64,000 bases of DNA from an uncultured archaeon (GTDB lineage Archaea; Nanobdellota; Nanobdellia; Pacearchaeales; GW2011-AR1): NCBI GenBank assembly GCA_902385635.1, contig CABMGN010000008.1:62001-126000 (forward strand), given 5' to 3'. The notes beneath the pieces were generated by a model that did not search any database, was not told the origin of the DNA, and worked only from the letters and a program-made list of their open reading frames with translations. This document shows, in pieces, positions 48,019 to 56,253 of the stretch. Numbering within the stretch: position 1 is the stretch's first letter; each line of letters begins with the position of its first letter. Made by a program: the position numbers and the translations under genes.

Positions 48019-48063
48019 TTATTTCTTCTTTTTCTTTGCTGCCTTCTTTTTCTTTGCTGCCAT
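48019..48063 (-). CDS. candidate 14-aa Ala/Lys microprotein MAAKKKKAAKKKKK
   Basis: ATG GCAGCAAAGAAAAAGAAG GCAGCAAAGAAAAAGAAG AAA TAA with GGGGT SD-like motif 8-12 nt upstream. Confidence 0.35.
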   Translation of the reverse strand: MAAKKKKAAKKKKK

Positions 48064-48193
48064 TTTGAATACCCCTTTTTAGTTGATTATACTAAGAATT
48101 AGTTATTTAAAAACTCTTCGGAATTTTTCAGGTTTGAAATTTTTTTAGCAAATTGGTTTGAAATTTTTCCCGTCGACAAAAGTAAAATTAGCG

Positions 48194-49666
48194 TTACTTA
48201 ACCAATTTACCTGCTTTTTCAAAACTAATTTCACCAAAAATTAACTGATTTAAGATATTTTTTAGATCTTTAACTGGAACTCTTATCTGTTTTGTTGTAT
48301 CTCTATCCCTAATTGTAACATCTTTGTTCTTAACAGAATCTCCGTCGACAGTTATGCAGTAAGGAGTACCTATTTCATCGTTTCTAGCGTATCTTCTTCC
48401 AATACTCCCAGAAGCATCAAAAGAAACATAGAAAAGTTTCTTTAGATCAGAGTAAATGTCCTTAGAAAGTTTCAAAAGTTTCTCCTCATTCTTAACTAAA
48501 GGGAAGATCGCTGCCTTAATTGGAGCAAGATTAGCAGGAATTTTTAAAACAACATTTCCTCTTTCTTTATCATCGTGATAAGCTTTAGTTAATATACCTA
48601 AAAAAACACGCTCCATACCAAAAGTAGGTTCAATTACCTTCGGAATAATCTTCTTTCCATATTTTTCATCGAAAATTTCCATACCTTCTTTACTTTCTTT
48701 TTGATGTTGGGTTAGATCATACTGGCCACGATTAGCAATTCCCGCCACCTCCTTGCTCCCAAAAGGATATTCATAATCCAAATCAAAAGTTGCTGAGCTA
48801 TAATGGCTTAGTTCAGATTTCATATGTTCTCTTATTTTAATTTCAAAAAGACCAAGAGAGTTAAACCAGAGAACCTGTTCAGCAAGCCAGTAAGCATGCC
48901 ACTCTTCTAATCTCTTCTCCTTCAAAAGTTTGCCAATAGTAATATCTCTCAGCGTCTCTTTACCTTTCTCTTGCGTCTCAGAATCTAAAAATTTTACTTC
49001 AACATCGAGATGTGCCTTAGAAAGTAAAGGGCATTTAAGATCTTCAGGATTTATAAAAAATTCAAATTCTCCGATATGAAACTCTCTACATCTAAACAAA
49101 AAGTCTCTAGGGGCGATTTCGTTCCTGAAACATCTTCCAATCTGCGCTATACCAAAAGGAAGCTGCATTCTCGAAGTCTGTTGTATCAGTTTAAAATCCA
49201 GAAACATTCCCTGGGCAGTTTCTCCCCTAAGATATGCTTCGGTGGGATTCAAAGCACCAACAGTTGTTTTAAACATTAGACTAAACTCACCAAGATTCTC
49301 ATACTCTCCACCGCAGTCGCACTTAACTTTTCCAACCTCAGACTTATCGATCTTAGTTGACTTTTTACATTTTTTACAAACAACAGCAACATCTGAGAAG
49401 CTAGTTAAGTGTCCGGAAGCCTTCCAAGTTCTAGGATGAGAGATAACAGATCCTTCCATACCAACGATATTATCTTGATTATGAACAAAATGTTCCCACC
49501 AACTTTTTTTGATATTATTGAACAATTCTATCCCTAAAGGACCAAAATCCCAGAAACCCGAAAACCCCCCGTAGATATCAGAACTTCTAAATACAAACCC
49601 CTTAGACTTACAAAAGTTAGCAAGTTCATCAATTGAAATTTTTTCTTCTTTTTTCTTTTCAGCCAT
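48194..49666 (-). CDS. glyS: glycyl-tRNA synthetase, archaeal/eukaryotic type
   Basis: FRSSDIYGGFSGFWDFGPLGIELFNNIKKSWWEHFV, SHPRTWKASGHLTSFSD, PRDFLFRCREFHIGEFEFF. Confidence 0.95.
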   Translation of the reverse strand: MAEKKKEEKISIDELANFCKSKGFVFRSSDIYGGFSGFWDFGPLGIELFNNIKKSWWEHFVHNQDNIVGMEGSVISHPRTWKASGHLTSFSDVAVVCKKCKKSTKIDKSEVGKVKCDCGGEYENLGEFSLMFKTTVGALNPTEAYLRGETAQGMFLDFKLIQQTSRMQLPFGIAQIGRCFRNEIAPRDFLFRCREFHIGEFEFFINPEDLKCPLLSKAHLDVEVKFLDSETQEKGKETLRDITIGKLLKEKRLEEWHAYWLAEQVLWFNSLGLFEIKIREHMKSELSHYSSATFDLDYEYPFGSKEVAGIANRGQYDLTQHQKESKEGMEIFDEKYGKKIIPKVIEPTFGMERVFLGILTKAYHDDKERGNVVLKIPANLAPIKAAIFPLVKNEEKLLKLSKDIYSDLKKLFYVSFDASGSIGRRYARNDEIGTPYCITVDGDSVKNKDVTIRDRDTTKQIRVPVKDLKNILNQLIFGEISFEKAGKLVK

Positions 49667-49697
49667 CTTCTAACTGAGAAAACTAGATTTAAATGAT

Positions 49698-50237
49698 TTA
49701 CTCTTCTTTAATATTCTTCACCCTGTACACAGAAACCTTCATTCCGGGCTTTCTCCAAGCGTCTTGATCTAAACCTGCTTTGATACATAAGCTACCTAAA
49801 AATTCTTCTTTGTTAGGCATATCTTCCCAAACTTGGGGCAAGTACGTTGCAGAAGCATATCCTTTCTGAATAATTACGCCGTCTACTCCCGCATGAATAG
49901 ATCTTAACAATTCAAAACTATCTGCAAAAACAAGAGGCTTAGCCACACTAAGAAGGGAAACCTCTATTTTTATGGCAGGTAACTCTTCTTTTTTTAGAGG
50001 AGGAAATCGTGGGTCGTGAAATGCTGCGTTGATAATATTTTCGATTAAGTCCTTGTATAAAACTTGTTTAGGTTCCAAACTACCGATGCAACCCCTCAAC
50101 TTTCCATTTTTAGTTAAAGAAACAAAACAAGCCTGGCGTTTAGAGAAATTTTTAACTAACTCTTGGGGGACCTCGGGATCTTTTCCTTGAAAATAACTTT
50201 CAAGTGTCTGGCGAGAAAGCCTAAGTAATTCTTTCAT
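49698..50237 (-). CDS. AMMECR1 domain protein
   Basis: ACFVSLTKNGKLRGCIGSLEP...NAAFHDPRFPPLKKEELPAIKIEVSLLS. Confidence 0.93.
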   Translation of the reverse strand: MKELLRLSRQTLESYFQGKDPEVPQELVKNFSKRQACFVSLTKNGKLRGCIGSLEPKQVLYKDLIENIINAAFHDPRFPPLKKEELPAIKIEVSLLSVAKPLVFADSFELLRSIHAGVDGVIIQKGYASATYLPQVWEDMPNKEEFLGSLCIKAGLDQDAWRKPGMKVSVYRVKNIKEE

Positions 50238-50299
50238 TTTATAAAGAAGTTATCTTACTTCAAATACTTTTTGAGTCTAGATTATATAGGAATTCTGAA

Positions 50300-50371
50300 A
50301 GCACCGGGGGAGAATCGAACTCCCGAAAACCTCCTCTGCAGGGAGGCGCAGTACCATTGTGCCACCGGTGC
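50300..50371 (-). tRNA. tRNA-Cys(GCA)
   Basis: Minus strand GCACCGG...CCTCC CTGCAGA GGAGG...GGGAG TTCGATT CTCCC CCGGTGC T; U73 as expected for tRNA-Cys. Confidence 0.93.
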
Positions 50372-50412
50372 ACAAAAACCAGACAGAATGTTCGTATTTA
50401 AAATCTTTTATC

Positions 50413-51279
50413 CTACAAATCGTACCTTCTAAAGTTTATACCCTCTGCGCACTTAACTAAACCCTTATCTGTTTTGGGGATCTCTTCTCGTTTGGACTGA
50501 TTAAGATACTTCAGAACTTTTCTTCTTCTTTTTCTCAAGCTTAGTTTTTTAGAGTATATACACGGACCGCCTATACAAGCACCTTCACAGAAATTAGCAT
50601 CTAGAAACTTAGTCTTAATAGAAGGATTTTCCAAGAATTCAATTACCTTCTCAGCACCATCTATTTTTTTTATTTCTCTTCTTTTCAAAAGTCCCTTTAA
50701 CCGCGCAGTTTTAGATAAACCTCCCGCAAGAGGGTAAACTTTTGTATAATCATTATAAAATTTATCAAAATGAGCTTTTTCATGATCAGAAAAACTTTCT
50801 AAAGAGATTTTTTTCTTTCTAAAAATTTCCATAAGCTCAGAATAATCAATAGCATAGTCTACAACTCCACTATCTTTAGCCTCAATCTTTTTAAAATTAC
50901 ATGGAGAGATAAAAACAATTCCGTGTTTAGAGTAAGTTTTTCTAACAATCTTTGCCATAGCGATCATAGGGCTATCAACTGGGATCAGATTTTTTCTATA
51001 TTGTGGAAATCTAGTCGAAACAAGGTCAACAATGCCAGGACAAACACTAGAAATCCAGAAACCATGAGCACTTAAGTTATGTTCCAGGATAGAATGATAC
51101 TCTCGATTAACCATTTTCGCCCCAAAAGTTAACTCAACAACTTTATCAAAACCTAATTTTCTCAAAGCAAAAATTATCTCGGGGTAAGAGAAGTCTACAA
51201 TATAACTTGGAGCAAGCATTACAACATACTTTTTTCTCCCCTTCAGAGGAAATTTCAATTTAGGACTTTTCTTCACCAT
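50413..51279 (-). CDS. [FeFe]-hydrogenase H-cluster-domain-like protein (stand-alone)
   Basis: VMLAPSYIVDFSYPEIIFALRKLGFDKV, L1 SSVCPG, L2 SPCNFKKIEAK, VDYAIDYSELMEIF, AGGLSKTARLKG, L3 FCEGACIGGPC. Confidence 0.8.
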   Translation of the reverse strand: MVKKSPKLKFPLKGRKKYVVMLAPSYIVDFSYPEIIFALRKLGFDKVVELTFGAKMVNREYHSILEHNLSAHGFWISSVCPGIVDLVSTRFPQYRKNLIPVDSPMIAMAKIVRKTYSKHGIVFISPCNFKKIEAKDSGVVDYAIDYSELMEIFRKKKISLESFSDHEKAHFDKFYNDYTKVYPLAGGLSKTARLKGLLKRREIKKIDGAEKVIEFLENPSIKTKFLDANFCEGACIGGPCIYSKKLSLRKRRRKVLKYLNQSKREEIPKTDKGLVKCAEGINFRRYDL

Positions 51280-51290
51280 CTTTATTTAAG

Positions 51291-51365
51291 CGCCCCGGAC
51301 AGGATTTGAACCTGCGACCCCTGACTTAGAAGGCCAGTGCTCTATCCAGGCTGAGCTACCGGGGC
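51291..51365 (-). tRNA. tRNA-Arg(UCU)
   Basis: Minus strand GCCCCGG TA GCTC AGCCTGGATA GAGC A CTGGC CTTCTAA GTCAG GGGTC GCAGG TTCAAAT CCTGT CCGGGGC G. Confidence 0.95.
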
Positions 51366-51405
51366 TTTAAATTTTAAAGAAAAAGTTGTATTTAAAATGT
51401 TTCTA

Positions 51406-51870
51406 TTATAAGATAATTTTTATCACAGGAACATTTACCTTTTTAATCTCGGATTCGATTTGCTTCTGCATATTCTTCGCATCTTCAAAATTAACTTTTC
51501 TTAGTTGAGAACGCTCTTTTAGGAGCTTATCCCTAATCTTTAGGTAGATAATCAGGTCTGCATCTAAGACTACCGTGCCAAATACTGGTTGTCCAGGTTT
51601 AACTTTCAATTTTTCTCTAACTAAAGAGGTCATCTTTTGGCCAATCTTGGGTGTCCAAGGAAAAGTACAAACAGAATCCTTTTCTTTCTTTGTTAATAAA
51701 GGAAAAATATACTCATCCATATCAATGCTACCCTTCAAATGACCTGTAAGAAAAGTTTTCCCAGTGCATGTCGTTCCTACAACAATGATCCGTTTTTCCT
51801 TATTCTCTAGAAATATTTTTCCAAGTTTGTCTACTAAGTCTAGCAGAGTTACCATCTTAATCTCCATCAA
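51406..51870 (-). CDS. small P-loop NTPase
   Basis: Walker A RIIVVGTTCTGKTFL; overlaps the ribonuclease Z stop. Confidence 0.65.
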   Translation of the reverse strand: MMEIKMVTLLDLVDKLGKIFLENKEKRIIVVGTTCTGKTFLTGHLKGSIDMDEYIFPLLTKKEKDSVCTFPWTPKIGQKMTSLVREKLKVKPGQPVFGTVVLDADLIIYLKIRDKLLKERSQLRKVNFEDAKNMQKQIESEIKKVNVPVIKIIL

Positions 51871-52771
51871 TAGTTATACTATCTAAATCCTTAGCAATAG
51901 TCACATTCCTGAAAATAACCTTAGCTTCATCAAGGATCTTCTTCATATCATGTTCATATCTCTGACTTATATGAGTAAGAATTAACTGCTTAACTTTAGA
52001 TTTTTTAGCCAACTCTCCAACTTGCTCAGCAGTCATATGTAGATGTTCTTGTGCTTTCTCTTTAATTTCCGAAGAAAACTCAGACTCGCAAACCAAAAGC
52101 CTAGAATCTTTAACAAAGGGGATAAAACTCTTATCATAAAGGCTATCTACAATAAAAGAGATCTTAACACTCTCATCCTGATAAGTTAAGTCTTTCCACT
52201 TAAACTTCTTACCCTCATAAGTGATATCCTGTTTATTTTTTATTTTACCTAGTAGAGGTCCATCTGGAAGTTTTGCTTTCTTCAATTTTTGCTTATCAAT
52301 TCTAAGAAGTCCTTTTTTAACAAAAGAGTAGATATTTGTTGGAGTTCCGTGAAAAGCTTTTCCTGCTTCTAAATAAAACTCTTCTTCATCTAAGAATTTG
52401 CCTGGCCCAATCTCATGAACTTCTAAAAGCAATTCCTTTTTGAACCCAAAAAGGTCAAGCATCTTCTCAATTCGCAGTTTTATTCCTCGGGGGCCATATA
52501 AATGGAGAGTTTTATTATAACCCGAAGCAGCCAAAGTCTGAAATAAACCTGGAAGCCCCAGAACATGATCCCCGTGCCAGTGAGTAATTAAAATTCTAGA
52601 AATTTTACAGGGGTTCAACCCTGCTTTTCTAAACTGTCTCTGCGTTCCTTCTCCACAATCAATTAAAATGTTCTCAGAGTTATAACTAAGTAAAATTGCT
52701 GTGTGATTTCTATTTGCGCTTGGAATCTGGTCTGCTGTTCCAAGAAAAGTAATATTTATCTTTGATGTCAT
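51857..52771 (-). CDS. rnz: ribonuclease Z
   Basis: ITFLGTADQIPSANRNHTAILL, IDCGEGTQRQFRKAGL, ITHWHGDHVLGLPGL, HISQRY. Confidence 0.95.
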   Translation of the reverse strand: MTSKINITFLGTADQIPSANRNHTAILLSYNSENILIDCGEGTQRQFRKAGLNPCKISRILITHWHGDHVLGLPGLFQTLAASGYNKTLHLYGPRGIKLRIEKMLDLFGFKKELLLEVHEIGPGKFLDEEEFYLEAGKAFHGTPTNIYSFVKKGLLRIDKQKLKKAKLPDGPLLGKIKNKQDITYEGKKFKWKDLTYQDESVKISFIVDSLYDKSFIPFVKDSRLLVCESEFSSEIKEKAQEHLHMTAEQVGELAKKSKVKQLILTHISQRYEHDMKKILDEAKVIFRNVTIAKDLDSITIDGD

Positions 52772-52815
52772 AAAATAAAGAAGAAAAAAGATTTTATAAA
52801 ATATACTAAAAAAGA

Positions 52816-52956
52816 TTAAAATCTTTTTTCAAATTCTCTTAATAAAGATTCTATCAACTCTAACTTTTCCATAATATCGGAATGTGTCGGTTCTTCACGA
52901 ATCCTTCTTTCCTTTTCATGTAAAAGTTCGTGTTCAGGTGCAAGAGGGTGACCCAT
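52816..52956 (-). CDS. small protein, 46 aa (start corrected from 53004)
   Basis: MGHPLAPEHELLHEKERRIREEPTHSDIMEKLELIESLLREFEKRF; SD GAAAGGAGGTG in the 3' end of the upstream ORF. Confidence 0.65.
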   Translation of the reverse strand: MGHPLAPEHELLHEKERRIREEPTHSDIMEKLELIESLLREFEKRF

Positions 52957-52957
52957 A

Positions 52958-53155
52958 TTAAAAACACCTCCTTTCAATAGAAGGCCTAGTTGTTCTATGG
53001 ACATAGTCCCAAGCTCCCAGCCTCAAAGCTACCTGCTCCGGAGTTCCTTCGAAGCAACGTTGGTAGGCGCGTTGATAGTCTCTCTCTAACTGTCTCGCTT
53101 CTTCTTGCCTTTTTGAAAGGTATTCAGTCAATCGTTTAATTATTTCCATTTTCAT
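52958..53155 (-). CDS. small basic protein, 65 aa, first gene of the pair
   Basis: MKMEIIKRLTEYLSKRQEEARQLERDYQRAYQRCFEGTPEQVALRLGAWDYVHRTTRPSIERRCF. Confidence 0.55.
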   Translation of the reverse strand: MKMEIIKRLTEYLSKRQEEARQLERDYQRAYQRCFEGTPEQVALRLGAWDYVHRTTRPSIERRCF

Positions 53156-53247
53156 AGAATAATGGAAACATTGAACTATATAAATGTTTCGGTATTTCTA
53201 GAAAGATAGAAGAATAGATTTTTATAGTATAATCGAATTATCCTTAT

Positions 53248-53625
53248 ATGCCTCCGTTATTTGATGAAATTGTGCATAGAGCTCTTTCTAATGATGTAAG
53301 AAGAGAAATTCTCCTTAGCTTAGCCGAAAAAGAAAAATATCTAAGTGAACTTTCTAGTGAAATTAAAAAGAAACCCCAAACAATCGACTTCCACATAAAT
53401 ATGCTAGTTGAAATCGGATTAGTTATAGGCGAGTGGAGAGAAGGAAAAAAGTATTACAGACTAAAAGATAAAAAAATTATTGAATTTATCAAACACAGAA
53501 AACCAATCCCAGAAGAGTTTAGGCCAAAACCCCCACACGAAATTGTTCTTGATATGTGGGAAGATATGAAAAAAAGATTAGACAAAATAGATAAAAGACT
53601 TGATTTACTAGAAAAAAGAAAGTAA
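53248..53625 (+). CDS. ArsR-like winged-helix regulator
   Basis: ALSNDVRREILLSLAEKEKYLSELSSEIKKKPQTIDFHINMLVEIGLVIGEWREGKKYYRL. Confidence 0.85.
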   Translation: MPPLFDEIVHRALSNDVRREILLSLAEKEKYLSELSSEIKKKPQTIDFHINMLVEIGLVIGEWREGKKYYRLKDKKIIEFIKHRKPIPEEFRPKPPHEIVLDMWEDMKKRLDKIDKRLDLLEKRK

Positions 53626-53698
53626 AGCCCAAGCTAGAATAAGCGTTTTAGAATTCTGCATACCGCGAAATTAAGATATGCTAAACGCAAGTTCAAAA

Positions 53699-53950
53699 TT
53701 ATTCTTTTTTCAAAGAAGTTGAAGCAGGAGAGATAAAAATAATTGTATCTCCTCTTACAAATGAAAGACCAACATTTCTCTTAGTCTCGTTGTTCTGCAT
53801 CTCTTTTGTATTATCCAACACCAAATTGATGTGGATATCAAAAGCTAACAAAGTTCCAACAAGTTGTTTGTCACCTTTCAAGTGCACTAAAACTTCCTTA
53901 CCTTTAGAGTTGTTTAACAAATCCAAAGGTCTCTCAATCCCATTTACCAT
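53699..53950 (-). CDS. Sm-like (LSm/Lsm archaeal) protein
   Basis: PLDLLNNSKGKEVLVHLKGDKQLVGTLLAFDIHINLVLDNTKE...SFVRGDTIIFISP. Confidence 0.93.
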   Translation of the reverse strand: MVNGIERPLDLLNNSKGKEVLVHLKGDKQLVGTLLAFDIHINLVLDNTKEMQNNETKRNVGLSFVRGDTIIFISPASTSLKKE

Positions 53951-54045
53951 GTTAAAAGTGATTTACAATTATTTTTAAACATTTCGCTAATCAAAAACAA
54001 ATTATCATCGGAAAGCTTTATAAATCTCTCAAAACAAATCATAAC

Positions 54046-54417
54046 ATGAATAAAGGTAAGCAAATTACGGGGGGAAAGTACATCAAAAATAGAAAGAAAA
54101 AGAAGTATGAACTCCCAGGGCAAAAGAAGATAGTAAAGGTGTCTGAGACAGATAAAGAAAGAAGAAAGACAAAAAGAGTAGCTGGTGGGAACAAAAAAAC
54201 GTTTTTACTTCAAGCAAAATTCATAAATGTGACTCTAAAAGATAAAAAGATAAAAAAGGCCCAAGTAAAAAACGTTCTTGAAACTCCTTCAGACAGATTC
54301 TTAGCAAGACAAAACATAATTACAAAGGGAACAATCTTAGAAACAGAGTTAGGTAAGGTAAAAGTAACAAATAGACCTACTCAAGAAGGCACTCTAAACG
54401 GAATTTTAGCAGAATAA
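54046..54417 (+). CDS. rps8e: ribosomal protein eS8
   Basis: TGGKYIKNRKKKKYELPG...NPSDRFLARQNIITKGTILETELGKVKVTNRPTQEGTLNGIL-type sequence; TATA CTTTATAAA upstream. Confidence 0.93.
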   Translation: MNKGKQITGGKYIKNRKKKKYELPGQKKIVKVSETDKERRKTKRVAGGNKKTFLLQAKFINVTLKDKKIKKAQVKNVLETPSDRFLARQNIITKGTILETELGKVKVTNRPTQEGTLNGILAE

Positions 54418-54547
54418 GCATACTTTTTTCTTAAAAAAACCAATTATTTTTACTACTTTTAAAACAAAATACTTATAGAAAGCTTTATAAACGAAAACCG
54501 GCTAGAAACATTTATAAACCATAAGCCTAAATCCAAGAGATTCTAAA

Positions 54548-55474
54548 ATGACATATGTAAAAAAATGCCCCGAATGCGGAAGCATCAACTTAACCTATGA
54601 TCCCCATCTTGGAGAAGTAATTTGTAATGATTGTGGCCTTGTCGTCGAAGAAAAGATGGTTGATACTGGAATAGATATGCAAGGAAAGTTTGATAAAGGC
54701 GAGAAAAAAGGTAGGGGAGGAGCACCAATTTCTATACAAAAATTTGATAAGGGACTTACAACAAATGTCGGAGAAATTTCAGATATATACAAACTAGATT
54801 CTAAACAAACAAGAAAATTCTTAAGACTTAAAAAATGGCAAGAAAGAGTTTCGACTTCAATCGAAAGAAACCTAAGACTTGCTATGGCAGAGCTAAGGGT
54901 CATAGCATCCTATCTAAACCTTCCAAATGTAGTAAGAGATGAAGCAGCAAGAATCTACAACTATGTTTTACAAAGAGGATTAGTAAGAGGAAGATCGATG
55001 GAATCAGTAATTGCAGCCTGCCTTTATACCGCTTGTAGGTCATACAACATTCCAAGAACACTTGATGAGATGGCAACAGCTTCGGACGTCGAAAGAAAAG
55101 AAATCGGCCGTACTTACAGATTTGTAATAAGAAAACTAGGGATCAGGGTCCAGCAATCCTCTCCAAAGGACTATATCTCAAGGTTTTCATCTGTTTTAAA
55201 ATTGTCTCCAAAAACACAGAATGAAGCACTTAAAGTTCTAAAAGACGCAGAAAAAGTAGAGTTAACTTCTGGGAGAGGACCAGCAGGAATTGCTGCTGCT
55301 GCGCTATATGTAGCAGCATTGATGAATGACGAGAAAAAAACCCAAAGAGAAGTTGCAGATATAGCGGGAATTACTGAAGTAACAATAAGAAACAGATACA
55401 AAGAGCTAATTGAAAGGCTTGGACTGGAAGAGAAAATCAAACAGAAAGAAAAAGAAATGTCAAAAAAGAAGTAA
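54548..55474 (+). CDS. tfb: transcription initiation factor TFB
   Basis: Zn ribbon CPECGSINLTYDPHLGEVICNDCGLVVEE plus two cyclin-like repeats. Confidence 0.97.
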   Translation: MTYVKKCPECGSINLTYDPHLGEVICNDCGLVVEEKMVDTGIDMQGKFDKGEKKGRGGAPISIQKFDKGLTTNVGEISDIYKLDSKQTRKFLRLKKWQERVSTSIERNLRLAMAELRVIASYLNLPNVVRDEAARIYNYVLQRGLVRGRSMESVIAACLYTACRSYNIPRTLDEMATASDVERKEIGRTYRFVIRKLGIRVQQSSPKDYISRFSSVLKLSPKTQNEALKVLKDAEKVELTSGRGPAGIAAAALYVAALMNDEKKTQREVADIAGITEVTIRNRYKELIERLGLEEKIKQKEKEMSKKK

Positions 55475-55539
55475 TTCTTTGTAACTACAAAGTAAGTACA
55501 AAAAAATAAGTTTATAAATATCATATTTCTAGAAAACAA

Positions 55540-56253
55540 ATGGGATTAATGAGTAAATTAGGAAGTTCAAAACCTGCAAAGATCGCATTAGGCACAATGG
55601 GATTTTGGGGATTAATAGATCCAACACTAGAAATTCTAGCGAATCTATTTCAACCAGCAGCACAAATAGAACCAACAGCAGAAGCAAGAGAGATCATTGA
55701 AGCAGGAGAACAAGTAGTTACTCCAGAAGATCTTTCTAAGATAGACCCAAGATACAAATTTTCAAGAGAAGACTTAGAAAAGTACAGAAATTGGGTTAAA
55801 AAAACAGTGGATTATTCTGCAAAAACAGGAAGGCCCGCAGTTATAATTGATAAGCAGGCATATACTTTATACTTGATCCAAAACGGAAGATTAGCTAGAG
55901 AGTTTAGCATAGAACTTGGGAAAAACCCTTTTGACGATAAAGAAAAAGAAGGGGATAAAAGAACCCCCGAGGGAATGTACCATGTCCGAGAGAGGAAAGG
56001 TAATAGTACATACCATAAAGCATTATTGCTAGACTACCCCAATGAAGAGGACAGAAGAAAAGGTAAAACTGGGGGTTTAGTTGAGATTCATGGTGAAGGA
56101 ACAGGATATCGTGGAAATCAGGGGGGACAAAATTGGACTTGGGGATGCACAGCACTGTCTAATCCAGATATTGAAACAATATTCTCTTCTATGAATAAGG
56201 GTGATCCTATAACAATAGTTAAGTATGGTGCAGCAAAAGAGTTATATGATTAG
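55540..56253 (+). CDS. L,D-transpeptidase-fold protein (YkuD/YafK-like)
   Basis: VIIDKQAYTLYLIQNGRLAREFSIELGKNP...GDKRTPEGMYHV...VEIHGEGTGYRGNQGGQNWTWGCTALSNPDIETIF. Confidence 0.88.
   Translation: MGLMSKLGSSKPAKIALGTMGFWGLIDPTLEILANLFQPAAQIEPTAEAREIIEAGEQVVTPEDLSKIDPRYKFSREDLEKYRNWVKKTVDYSAKTGRPAVIIDKQAYTLYLIQNGRLAREFSIELGKNPFDDKEKEGDKRTPEGMYHVRERKGNSTYHKALLLDYPNEEDRRKGKTGGLVEIHGEGTGYRGNQGGQNWTWGCTALSNPDIETIFSSMNKGDPITIVKYGAAKELYD

Noticed and set aside
52958-53004. Track start 53004 for the 62-aa ORF at 52816
   Set aside because: An AAAGGAGGTG SD ideally placed for ATG 52954-52956 and the upstream ORF's use of the overlapped DNA make the shorter 46-aa product more likely.
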